Positions 17,033 to 24,657 of a stretch of 64,000 nucleotides of DNA are shown here, piece by piece. The stretch spans positions 2,198,456 to 2,262,455 of the forward strand of contig NZ_JACHNP010000001.1 in NCBI RefSeq assembly GCF_014206815.1. The letters are read 5' to 3'. The notes beneath the pieces were generated by a model that worked only from the letters and a program-made list of their open reading frames with translations, was not told where the DNA came from and ran no database searches. The stretch is from Xanthomonas sp. F10 (GTDB lineage Bacteria; Pseudomonadota; Gammaproteobacteria; Xanthomonadales; Xanthomonadaceae). A program made the position numbers and the translations under genes. How positions within the stretch are numbered: position 1 is the stretch's first letter; each line of letters opens with the position of its first letter.

Positions 17033-18109
17033 ATGTCCAGCACCTTCGCCACCTCTTCCCCGCCCGCCGCGCCGGCCGAGCCCCTGGCCACGCGCCTGGC
17101 CGAATCCGGCCTGCTGCCTGACGCCGTGCTGCGCGCGGCCATGCGCCGACTGTGCGCGCAACGCCTGCGCGACGAGCGCGCCGGCGGCGCCGACGCGGCC
17201 TGGGAACGCCAGCGCCTGCTGATCGAATCGCTGCGCGAGAGCGCCATCGCCATCGAGACCGACGCGGCCAACCGACAGCACTACGAAGTGCCGCCGCGGT
17301 TCTTCGAGCTGTGCCTGGGCAAGCGCCTGAAGTACAGCAGCTGCTACTGGGACGCGAGCACGCCCGACCTGGACGCGGCCGAAGAACGCATGCTGCAGCT
17401 GTACGGCGAACGCGCGCAGTTGCGCGATGGCCAGCGCATCCTCGAGCTGGGCTGCGGCTGGGGCTCGCTGACCTTGTGGATGGCCGAGCAGTTCCCCGGC
17501 GCGCGCATCACCGCGGTGTCCAACTCGCGGCCGCAGCGCGAGCACATCGAAGCGCAGTGCCGCGCGCGCGGGCTCAGCAATGTCAAGGTGATCACCCACG
17601 ACGCCAACACCCTGACCCTGCCGACCGAGAGCTACGACCGCGTGGTCTCGATCGAGATGTTCGAGCACATGCGCAACTACCGCGAACTGCTCAAGCGGGT
17701 CGGCCACTGGCTGGTGCCGGGCGGGCGGCTGTTCGTGCACATCTTCTGCCATCGCGACCTGGCCTACCCGTTCGAGGTGCAGGGCGAGGACAACTGGATG
17801 GGCCGGCACTTCTTCACCGGCGGCCTGATGCCGGCGGCCGACACCCTGCTGCAGTTCCAGGACGACCTGGCGATCGAACGCCGCTGGCTGCTGTCCGGCC
17901 AGCACTACGAGAAGACCGCCAACGCCTGGCTGCACAACCAGGACCGCCACCGCGATGCGCTGATGCCGGTGCTGCAGGCCACCTACGGCGCCGACGCCAA
18001 GATCTGGTGGCAACGCTGGCGCATGTTCTGGATGGCCTGCGCGGAACTGTTCGGCTACGAACAGGGCCAGCAGTGGGGCGTGGCGCATTACCGGTTTGTC
18101 AGGCGCTGA
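17033..18109 (+). CDS. Second CFA-type SAM methyltransferase
   Basis: 358 residues. It lacks the long N-terminal domain of the first CFA synthase. NRQHYEVPPRFFELCLGKRL and LKYSSCYW are followed by the SAM motif LELGCGWGSLTLWMAE, SIEMFEHMRNYRELL and FVHIFCHRDLAYPFE. The combination is typical of stand-alone cyclopropane-like methyltransferases near DUF1295 genes; related enzymes (UfaM type) methylate unsaturated acyl chains on the way to furan fatty acids. Whether this one cyclopropanates or methylates cannot be decided from sequence. A ribosome-binding site (CAGGAG) precedes the ATG. A G-rich array starts 4 nt after the stop. Confidence 0.88.
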   Translation: MSSTFATSSPPAAPAEPLATRLAESGLLPDAVLRAAMRRLCAQRLRDERAGGADAAWERQRLLIESLRESAIAIETDAANRQHYEVPPRFFELCLGKRLKYSSCYWDASTPDLDAAEERMLQLYGERAQLRDGQRILELGCGWGSLTLWMAEQFPGARITAVSNSRPQREHIEAQCRARGLSNVKVITHDANTLTLPTESYDRVVSIEMFEHMRNYRELLKRVGHWLVPGGRLFVHIFCHRDLAYPFEVQGEDNWMGRHFFTGGLMPAADTLLQFQDDLAIERRWLLSGQHYEKTANAWLHNQDRHRDALMPVLQATYGADAKIWWQRWRMFWMACAELFGYEQGQQWGVAHYRFVRR

Positions 18110-18113
18110 GGCG

Positions 18114-18144
18114 CCGGGATTGGGGAGTCGGGATTGGGGATTGG
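18114..18144 (+). repeat. GGGATTGGGG array just after the methyltransferase stop
   Basis: Begins 4 nt after TGA and carries GGG-ATT-GGGG-AGTC-GGG-ATT-GGGG. Its C-rich partner at 18285-18315 ends 4 nt before the stop of the convergent ridA gene, so each of the two convergent genes has its own copy in the sense orientation. Confidence 0.75.
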
Positions 18145-18177
18145 CAAGGGCGGCGTGCTGCCGCCTGATCGAACGCG

Positions 18178-18247
18178 CGTAGGAGCGGCTTCAGCCGCGA
18201 GGGGCGTTACCGGTCATGCCTGTCGCGGCTGAAGCCGCTCCTACGAG
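18178..18247. repeat. REP-type inverted pair (GGCTTCAGCCG family)
   Basis: GTAGGAGCGGCTTCAGCCGC and GCGGCTGAAGCCGCTCCTAC face each other over about 22 nt, near-perfect arms. It sits between the two G-rich arrays in the convergent intergenic region. Confidence 0.88.
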
Positions 18248-18284
18248 GATCAGGGATGCGCCAGCGAGACCGGGATGGGCGAGA

Positions 18285-18315
18285 CGAATCCCCACTCCCG
18301 AATCCCCAATCCCGG
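18285..18315 (-). repeat. GGGATTGGGG array just after the ridA stop (minus strand)
   Basis: CGAATCCCCACTCCCGAATC and its continuation, four C-runs on the plus strand, thus G-runs on the ridA coding strand starting about 4 nt past its stop. Confidence 0.75.
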
Positions 18316-18319
18316 CCGC

Positions 18320-18664
18320 TCAAGCGGCCGCGGTAATGACGATCTCGATCTTCCAGGCCGGGTCGGCCAGCTTGGCCTGCACGGTGGCGCGGGCCGGGGT
18401 GTTGCCCGGGCTGACCCACTCTTCCCAGACCTTGTTCATCTCGGCGAATTCGGCCAGATCGGTCATGAAGATCTCCGCGCGCAGGATCCGGCTCTTGTCG
18501 GTGGCGGCGAGCGCCAGCAGTCGGTCGATCGCCGCCAGCACCTGGCGGGTCTGGCCGGCGATGTCTTCGCTGGTGTCGTCGGCGATCTGCCCGGCCAGAT
18601 AAGCCACGCCGTTGTACACGGTCATCTCCGACATCCGCGGGCCGGTATCGAAACGCTGGATCAT
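18320..18664 (-). CDS. RidA family protein
   Basis: 114 residues. NGVAYLAGQIADDTSEDIAG, DKSRILRAEIFMTDLAEFAE and PARATVQAKLADPAWKIEIV are the RidA/YjgF/UK114 landmarks; the Arg of PARAT corresponds to the substrate-carboxylate-binding Arg of active RidA proteins. RidA hydrolyses reactive enamine/imine intermediates such as 2-aminoacrylate. The start is the ATG at 18664, which overlaps the stop of the DUF998 gene by 4 nt (ATGA); the much longer frame upstream is a shadow of DUF998. This is a distinct RidA subgroup rather than the classical archetype. Confidence 0.9.
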   Translation of the reverse strand: MIQRFDTGPRMSEMTVYNGVAYLAGQIADDTSEDIAGQTRQVLAAIDRLLALAATDKSRILRAEIFMTDLAEFAEMNKVWEEWVSPGNTPARATVQAKLADPAWKIEIVITAAA

Positions 18665-19353
18665 GATGCGCTGTCCTGTAGTGGGAAGACCGTGCCATTG
18701 TCGCGCGATTGCGCCGCGCGTGCAGGCGCCGGCCGCCACAGCCGATACGCCACCGGCAACAGCCAGGCCAGGATCAGCACGATCGCCAGCTTCTGGGTCA
18801 GCCCGCGCGGCGGCGCTCGCCACAGCACATGCCCCCACAAGGCCACGAACGCCAGCACTGCCAGCAGCAACAACGGCCCGGCGCGGCGCTGCCACGCCTG
18901 CTGCCGGCGCAGCCAGGCGCTCTGCAGCAGCATTGCCGTGGTCGCGCACAGGAACGCGGTCTGCGCGGATAGCCCGTGCACCAGCGGCGCCAGCAGCGGT
19001 GCGCGCTGCGGCAGGTAGCTGTCGCCGACCGCGACGCCGCACAACCCCAGCGCAGCACCATAGAACAGCAGCACCGGCGCGCCGCTGCGCGCGCGTGGCG
19101 GCGCTTGCGCGTACAGGCCGGCCGCCAAGGCCATCACAGCCGCTGCCAGCAGGACGTAGACAGTGCGCAACAGCAGGCCGCCCGGCCCATGGAGGTATTG
19201 GCTGAGCGTGGCCTGCTGCCAGTGCAGATCGGTGCGCACGACCTGCAGCGCCAACGCCACGCCGAGGAACAGCAGCGCCAGCAGCAGCGCGGCGGCACCG
19301 GCCAGGCGCGGCCAGTGCGGCGGCGCGGGAAAGGGAGATGCGGACAGCGGCAT
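18661..19353 (-). CDS. DUF998 membrane protein
   Basis: 230 residues with six hydrophobic segments, starting LAGAAALLLALLFLGVALAL and including TLSQYLHGPGG, the DUF998-type loop after the first helix. The function is unknown. The gene is translationally coupled to ridA downstream by a 4-nt overlap. The start ATG at 19353 gives a short polar N-terminus before helix 1; longer starts add unrelated sequence. Confidence 0.78.
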   Translation of the reverse strand: MPLSASPFPAPPHWPRLAGAAALLLALLFLGVALALQVVRTDLHWQQATLSQYLHGPGGLLLRTVYVLLAAAVMALAAGLYAQAPPRARSGAPVLLFYGAALGLCGVAVGDSYLPQRAPLLAPLVHGLSAQTAFLCATTAMLLQSAWLRRQQAWQRRAGPLLLLAVLAFVALWGHVLWRAPPRGLTQKLAIVLILAWLLPVAYRLWRPAPARAAQSRDNGTVFPLQDSAS

Positions 19354-19848
19354 CGACAGGCTCCGGAACCAGCACAGACCATGGCCGCAACCGCCGGCCG
19401 CGGCCCCTGCCGCGGTCCCGACGCCGTGGCGACGTACGATTCCACTATCATGCGCGTCGCCGGCGCGGCCGGTATAGCCTAGAACGTGTGATGCACGGTG
19501 AGAGGAGCGGCATGGGTAGTGGAGGATGCGGTACGTGCGCGGCGTGGTGCTGCCCGGGATGGCGCCAAGCCACCCCGTACAGGGCCGGGTTCGCGCCGTT
19601 GATCGCGCTTCTGTCGGGACGTGGCGCCTTGCGTGGCCCGAAGGGTGCGCGGCGTGCCGGGCAACCTGCGTTGCTCCGGCGTACCACACACCTTGCCGTC
19701 GCCCCCTGTTCGCCGCTCCCTCCATGTTCGTAACACGCTCTCACCCAACCGGTATCGCGATGGCCTCTCTTCGTTCCGTCTGCAGTTCCGCTCCGGCCTC
19801 GTCGCGCATCGCGTGCCGCGGGTCGTGGCACCTTGCCGCTCGCCCGCA
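19354..19848. other. Intergenic region between divergent DUF998 and mprF genes
   Basis: 495 nt holding the promoters of both flanking genes. Several frames are open but none shows a protein-like composition. I see no clear repeat, hairpin or consensus promoter. Confidence 0.4.
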
Positions 19849-22413
19849 ATGACCGACGCCGCGCCCTCCGCTCCCGCGTCCACTCCCGGCTGGCGCCGTG
19901 CGCTGCCGGTGCTGGCCAGCCTGGCGATCCTGGCCCTGGCGCTGCATGCGCTGGCCACGGAGTTCAGCACCCATGGCTACAGTGCGATCCGTCACGCGTT
20001 CAACCAGCTGAGCCTCAGCCAGATCGTGCTGACCCTGCTGCTGGGCCTGAGCAGCTACGCCTGCCTGATCGGCTTCGATGCCGTCGGCCTGCGCCGCAGC
20101 GGGCGCAAGCTGCATCCGATGCGGATCAGCATCACCGCGTTCCTGGCGCATGCGGTCGGACAGACCCTGGGCTTCGCCGCGCTGACCGGCGGCGCGGTGC
20201 GTCTGCGCGGTTACGGCCGGGTCGGACTGAGCCTGGCCGAGATCGGCCAGGTGGTGCTGATGAGCACGCTCGGCTTCGTGTTCGGCGCCTGGTTGCTGCT
20301 GGCGCTGGCCCTGACCCTGGAACCGGCCGCAGCGGCGCTGGCGCTGCCGGTCGGCGCGACCGCAGTGCGCGCCATCGGCATCGCGTTGCTGGTGGGCTTC
20401 GCCGCGATGCTGCTGCTGGCCGGCCGCGACGGCCGCACGCTGCGCTGGCGCAGCCACGAACTGTGGCTGCCGGACCGGCGCACCACCCTGGGCGTGACCG
20501 CGCTGAGCGTGGTCGAGCTGGGCCTGGCCAGCGCCGCGTTCTACGTGCTGCTGCCCAACGAATCGGGCATCGAATACATCGGCTTCGTCGGCCTGTACCT
20601 GGTCGCGGTGGTGGCCGGCCTGGTCTCGACCGTGCCGGCCGGCCTGGGCGTGTTCGAGTGGAGCCTGCTCAAGCTGCTGCCCGGCGTGGCGCCGGCGGCG
20701 GTGCTGGCGGCGGCGCTGATCTACCGCATTACCTACTACGTGGTGCCGCTGCTGCTGTCGGTGCTGATGGCGTCGCTGTCCGGCCTGCGCCGGCCGCTGG
20801 CCGCCAGTGCCGGCGGAGTGCGCGTGGCCTGGCGCACGCTGCGCCCGTGGTTGCCGCAGATCATCGCCCTGGCGGTGTTCGCGGTCGGCGCGGCACTGGT
20901 CATCGACGGCACCCTGCCCACGCCCAAGCGCCGCCAGGACATGGCGCCGCTGTCGATCATGGAGACCTCGCACCTGCTGGCCAGCCTCGGCGGCGTGGTG
21001 CTGCTGCTGATCGGCCAGGGCCTGCAGCGGCGCAGCCATGCGGCCTGGGTGCTGGCGATCGGCATCTGCGTGCTGCTGCCGCTGCCGGCCTGGCTGCGCG
21101 GCGGCCACGTCTCGGTGGCGCTGTCCTCGCTGGTGGTGGCGGTCGGCCTGTGGGGCGCGCGCCGCGAGTTCTACCGCGAAGGCGCGCTGCTCGACGAGGC
21201 CTGGTCGTGGCCGTGGCTGCGCAACCTCGGCCTGGTGCTGATCGCCACGATCTGGCTGCTGTTCTTCGTCTACAGCCACGTCGAATACCAGAACGAGCTG
21301 TGGTGGGAGTTCGCCACCTCGGCCAACGCGCCGCGCGCGCTGCGCGCGGTGCTGCTGGTCAGCGTGGCGGTGGTGGTGTTCGGGATGGCGCGGCTGCTGC
21401 ACAGCACCCGGTCGCCGCTGCCGCCGGCCGATGGCGCGCAGCTGGACGCGCTGGCGCCGGTGCTGGCCCAGGCCACCGATACCCAGGCCTGCCTGGTGCT
21501 GACCGGCGACAAGGCCCTGCTGCAAGCAGAAGAAGGCCCCGGCTTCGTGATGATGCAGCGCTACGGCGGCTCGCTGGTGGCGATGGGCGACCCGGTCGGC
21601 GCACCGGAGGTGGCGCGGGCGCTGATCTGGCGCTTCCGCGAGGAAGCCGACCGCATGGGCCTGCGCCCGGTGTTCTACCAGGTCGGCGAGCAGCACTGGC
21701 AGACCTACCTGGACCTGGGCCTGACCCTGGTCAAGCTCGGCGAGGAGGCGATGGTGTCGCTGGAGGGCTTCCACCTGGAGGGCCGCGACCGCGCCGACCT
21801 GCGCCAGGCCTGGAACCGCGGCAAGCGCAGCGGACTGAGCTTCCGCATCGTCGAAGCCGACGCGGTGGATGCGCTGATGCCGGTACTGGCCGAGGTCTCG
21901 CAGCAATGGCTGGAAGACAAGGCGGGCGCCGAAAAGGGCTTCTCGCTGGGCAGCTTCGACCCGGCCTACCTGCGCCGCTTCCCGGTCGCGCTGGTGGAGT
22001 TCGAAGGCAAGGTCGTGGCCTTCGCCAACCTGTGGCAGGCCCCGGCCGGACACGAGCTGTCGGTGGACCTGATGCGGCATATCGCCGATGCGCCGAAGGG
22101 CACCATGGATTTCCTGTTCATCGAGCTGTTCCTGTGGGGCCGCGACCAGGGCTACAAGCGCTTCTCGCTGGGCATGGCGCCGCTGTCGGGCCTGGCCCAG
22201 CACCGCCTGGCCGGCCGCTGGAACCGCTTCGGCAACCTGATCGTGCGCCACGGCGAACGCTTCTACGGCTTCACCGGCCTGCGCCGCTTCAAATCCAAGT
22301 TCGCCCCCACCTGGCGCACCCGCTATCTCGCCGCCCCCGGCGGCATGCACCTGCCCGCCGCCCTGCTGGACGTGACCCGGCTGATCTCGCTGGATCCGCG
22401 CAAACCGGAGTGA
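19849..22413 (+). CDS. mprF: Bifunctional aminoacyl-phosphatidylglycerol synthase/flippase
   Basis: 854 residues, the usual MprF length. Residues about 15-530 form 12-14 membrane helices (flippase; e.g. GFAALTGGAVRLRGYG, VPAGLGVFEWSLLKLLPG). The cytosolic C-terminal part (about 560-850) is the DUF2156 aminoacyl-tRNA-dependent transferase, with LVLTGDKALL, GRDRADLRQAWNRGKRSGLS and FSLGMAPLSGLAQHRLAGRW. It transfers lysine or alanine from tRNA to phosphatidylglycerol, lowering surface charge and protecting from cationic peptides. The gene converges with an AcvB/VirJ-type hydrolase, the known functional partner family. A G-rich array starts 1-2 nt past the stop. Confidence 0.94.
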   Translation: MTDAAPSAPASTPGWRRALPVLASLAILALALHALATEFSTHGYSAIRHAFNQLSLSQIVLTLLLGLSSYACLIGFDAVGLRRSGRKLHPMRISITAFLAHAVGQTLGFAALTGGAVRLRGYGRVGLSLAEIGQVVLMSTLGFVFGAWLLLALALTLEPAAAALALPVGATAVRAIGIALLVGFAAMLLLAGRDGRTLRWRSHELWLPDRRTTLGVTALSVVELGLASAAFYVLLPNESGIEYIGFVGLYLVAVVAGLVSTVPAGLGVFEWSLLKLLPGVAPAAVLAAALIYRITYYVVPLLLSVLMASLSGLRRPLAASAGGVRVAWRTLRPWLPQIIALAVFAVGAALVIDGTLPTPKRRQDMAPLSIMETSHLLASLGGVVLLLIGQGLQRRSHAAWVLAIGICVLLPLPAWLRGGHVSVALSSLVVAVGLWGARREFYREGALLDEAWSWPWLRNLGLVLIATIWLLFFVYSHVEYQNELWWEFATSANAPRALRAVLLVSVAVVVFGMARLLHSTRSPLPPADGAQLDALAPVLAQATDTQACLVLTGDKALLQAEEGPGFVMMQRYGGSLVAMGDPVGAPEVARALIWRFREEADRMGLRPVFYQVGEQHWQTYLDLGLTLVKLGEEAMVSLEGFHLEGRDRADLRQAWNRGKRSGLSFRIVEADAVDALMPVLAEVSQQWLEDKAGAEKGFSLGSFDPAYLRRFPVALVEFEGKVVAFANLWQAPAGHELSVDLMRHIADAPKGTMDFLFIELFLWGRDQGYKRFSLGMAPLSGLAQHRLAGRWNRFGNLIVRHGERFYGFTGLRRFKSKFAPTWRTRYLAAPGGMHLPAALLDVTRLISLDPRKPE

Positions 22414-22414
22414 G

Positions 22415-22447
22415 GCCGGGATTGGGGAGCCGGGATTGGCGATTGGC
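22415..22447 (+). repeat. GGGATTGGGG array just after the mprF stop
   Basis: Immediately follows TGA. GGG-ATT-GGGG-AGCC-GGG-ATT... with a slightly degenerate last run. Partnered by a C-rich copy at 22812-22845 next to the acvB stop. Confidence 0.75.
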
Positions 22448-22497
22448 CTGGCTATCCCTTTTCCGGGGCATTGCAAGGCTTCGCGCCGTACCCGCAT

Positions 22498-22580
22498 CCG
22501 CCCCTTCGGGGCACCTTCCCCCGAAAAGGGGGCCGTCGTCCCGGTGGGAGAAGGAACAGCAAAGCCCCTCTCCCACCGGG
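22498..22580. repeat. Cluster of GC hairpins between mprF and acvB
   Basis: GCCCCTTCGGGGC, CCCCC-GAAAA-GGGGG and the pair CCCGGTGGGAG / CTCCCACCGGG (11 bp, 22540-22550 and 22570-22580) form three consecutive stems. The CCCCTCTCCC core recurs as a hairpin at 39735-39757. They may act as bidirectional terminators between the convergent genes. Confidence 0.6.
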
Positions 22581-22751
22581 GCGACAGGGTGGGCTTGCGC
22601 GTCACTGACGCGCGCACACCGGAGCGCCCGCGCCGCAAGCGCGGGCCGGGGCGCGGAGCGGGGGTTGGGGTGAGGGTACGGCCGCCCATGGAGTGCCCGG
22701 CGGCGGCCAACCTCGCTCGCCGCCTTGCAGGACCGATGTTTCAGTGGCCCG

Positions 22752-22776
22752 CGTCGCGGCTGAAGCCGCTCCTACG
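22752..22776 (-). repeat. Single REP arm (GGCTTCAGCCG family)
   Basis: CGCGGCTGAAGCCGCTCCTA, identical in core to the right arm of the 18178 pair, but without a nearby left arm: an unpaired or decayed copy. Confidence 0.75.
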
Positions 22777-22811
22777 ACGGCGCGAGCAGGCAAGCCCGCA
22801 CGCGCGACCAG

Positions 22812-22845
22812 CCACCAATCCTCAATCCTGACTCCCCAATCCCCG
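22812..22845 (-). repeat. GGGATTGGGG array just after the acvB stop (minus strand)
   Basis: CCACCAATCCTCAATCCTGA and its continuation; it ends 3 nt before the acvB stop codon, so on the acvB coding strand the G-rich array begins directly after translation ends. More degenerate than the other copies. Confidence 0.65.
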
Positions 22846-22848
22846 CGC

Positions 22849-24273
22849 CTACTGAATCCGCTGCAGGATTTGCTTGGCCAGGGTGGCGTAATCGCCCTGG
22901 AAGTGATGGTCGCCGGGCAGCTTGACCAGTTGCGCCCCGCCCTTGGGCAGGTCCGGGCACAGCGCGTCGTCGTCGTCCTCGCCGTAGATGCACAGGGTCT
23001 GCGCCGGCGGCATCTTCGCCACTTCCGGGGCGATCGGCAGGCCGTCGTCGCCGGAACTGATCCAGTTGGACACGTGGAACTCGTAGTCGGCGGTCTTGCC
23101 CACCGACAGCAAGGCGGTCATCTGCACCTGGTCGCGCATCGCCTCCGGCAACTGGTTGTAGGCCGCCGGCAACACGTCGGCGCCCTGCGAGAAGCCGATC
23201 AGCACCACTCGCCCGCGCTGCCACAGGTGGCTGTAGTGGCGGTAGATGCGGTCCAGGTCGGTGGCGAAGCCCTGCGGCGTGCGCTCGCTCCAGAAGTAGC
23301 GCAGCGAATCCACGCCCACCACCGGGATGCCGGCCTTGGCCAGGGCGCCGGCGACCTGCTGGTCCAGCCCGGCCCAGCCGCCGTCGCCGGAGACGAAGAT
23401 CGCGAACACGTTGCCGTTGCCGGCACCGCCCGCACCCGCGGCGGCCGGCACTTCCACCACCGGCAGGCCGGCCAGGTCGGCCGGAGTCGGCGGCAGGCTG
23501 ACCCCGGGGCGGTCGCCCAGCGAACGCACCGCCGCGCGCAGGCCCGGCAGCGCATCGCCGCTGGCGCTGCGGCGGAACTGCCGCGCCTGTGCCACCTTTT
23601 GCACGAACGCATCGCTCTGCTGGGTGCAGCGGTCGCGCCGGCTCTTTGCGTCGAGCGCCGCCAGCCACGGCACCGGCAGCGCCGTTGGCTGCAGCGCGCG
23701 CGCCGGCGCGGTGATGCCGGCGCCGCAGATCTGGTCGTCGAGCACCTGCACCGGGCAGAAATCCTCGGTCAGCAGGCCCGCCAGCAGATGCTTGGGCGCC
23801 TGCGCGGCGACCGCATAGGCCAGCGCGGCGCCGTCGCCATCGCCGACCAGCAACGGCAGGTGGTAGGTCGGCACGTGGAAATAGGCCTGCACGTAACGCG
23901 AGAAATTCTCCACGTCGCCGGCCGAGAAGCCGCAGGTGCCGTCGATCTTGGCCAGCACCGCCTGCAGGTGCGCGCTGTCGATCACCGCGACCATCGCGCC
24001 GTCGTCGCGCAGCGCCTCGATCTGGCGCATGCGCGCAGCGTCGGCGTGCTTGCCGCCGGCGAACCACAGCACCACGCGCTGCGCGTTGCCCTTGGGCAAC
24101 AGCACCGGCACCTGCTCGAAGCGGCCATGGCTGAGCTTTTCCGGCGAGGCTGCCGGCGCACCCGCGCTCGGCGCGGCGGCGGCCGCGGCGCCCGGCGCCG
24201 CACCGGCGATGCCGGCCACCAGCAGTCCACCCAGTGCACATCCCCACACCCAACCGCCACGCTTCTGCATCAT
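22849..24273 (-). CDS. acvB: AcvB/VirJ-type serine hydrolase
   Basis: 474 residues with a Sec signal (residues about 1-25). The N-terminal half (GRFEQVPVLLPKGNAQRVVL, VIDSAHLQAVLAKID) and the C-terminal half (FAIFVSGDGGWAGLDQQVA, LIGFSQGADVLPAAYNQLP, LPGDHHFQGDY) make the two-domain AcvB layout; VirJ corresponds to the second domain only. GFSQG is the nucleophile elbow and the HH near the end likely includes the catalytic His. In Agrobacterium AcvB hydrolyses lysyl-phosphatidylglycerol, and in Pseudomonas a related enzyme hydrolyses alanyl-PG made by MprF. Here it faces mprF tail-to-tail, so a periplasmic role in turning over MprF products is likely. Confidence 0.88.
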   Translation of the reverse strand: MMQKRGGWVWGCALGGLLVAGIAGAAPGAAAAAAPSAGAPAASPEKLSHGRFEQVPVLLPKGNAQRVVLWFAGGKHADAARMRQIEALRDDGAMVAVIDSAHLQAVLAKIDGTCGFSAGDVENFSRYVQAYFHVPTYHLPLLVGDGDGAALAYAVAAQAPKHLLAGLLTEDFCPVQVLDDQICGAGITAPARALQPTALPVPWLAALDAKSRRDRCTQQSDAFVQKVAQARQFRRSASGDALPGLRAAVRSLGDRPGVSLPPTPADLAGLPVVEVPAAAGAGGAGNGNVFAIFVSGDGGWAGLDQQVAGALAKAGIPVVGVDSLRYFWSERTPQGFATDLDRIYRHYSHLWQRGRVVLIGFSQGADVLPAAYNQLPEAMRDQVQMTALLSVGKTADYEFHVSNWISSGDDGLPIAPEVAKMPPAQTLCIYGEDDDDALCPDLPKGGAQLVKLPGDHHFQGDYATLAKQILQRIQ

Positions 24274-24394
24274 CCAGCCATCCTGAAAAGGCGCGTTAAA
24301 GATAATCCCGAACGGCGGCGGCGCGAAGCGCGGCGCGCGCCGCGGTTCATGCCGGGTACGCCGGAGAGGGCCATCACCGGCGCGGCCGGGGCCG

Positions 24395-24580
24395 TCAGCC
24401 GTCCGCGTCGGCGCCGGGATGGCGCAGCCGCCACGCCGCCAGCGCCTGCCGGTAGCGCTCCAGTTCCTCGTGGTAGAGGTCGTAGACGCACAGCGGGCAG
24501 CCGCTGTCGCAGCAGTCGCTGGGGGCCGGCGGCTGCGGCGCCTGCGGGCGGGGATCGGCGTTGGCGGCAGGGTCGGACAT
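24395..24580 (-). CDS. Oxidoreductase-like domain small Cys protein
   Basis: 61 residues. After a Pro-rich start comes DCCDSGCPLCVYDLYHEELE and RYRQALAAWRLRHP, the signature of the short oxidoreductase-like domain (CC-x2-GC-x2-C followed by Tyr-rich helix). Such proteins are tiny, conserved in proteobacteria and eukaryotic mitochondria, and of unknown role. The four Cys suggest metal or Fe-S binding. It lies alone between acvB and the HD gene. Confidence 0.82.
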   Translation of the reverse strand: MSDPAANADPRPQAPQPPAPSDCCDSGCPLCVYDLYHEELERYRQALAAWRLRHPGADADG

Positions 24581-24657
24581 GGGGCTCCGTGGCGGCGGCC
24601 GGAACAGACCGGCGCGGCAGTGTAGAAGAAGGCGGCGCCGGCCGCGGCGCCGCCCTG

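Noticed and set aside
18320-19390. A single 356-codon minus-strand gene that would fuse an N-terminal region to RidA.
   Set aside because: The upstream part is the wrong frame of the DUF998 gene; RidA is complete from its own ATG, which overlaps the DUF998 stop.
22415-22580. A CRISPR-like array.
   Set aside because: Repeats are short, G-rich and without regular unique spacers; no cas genes in the window.
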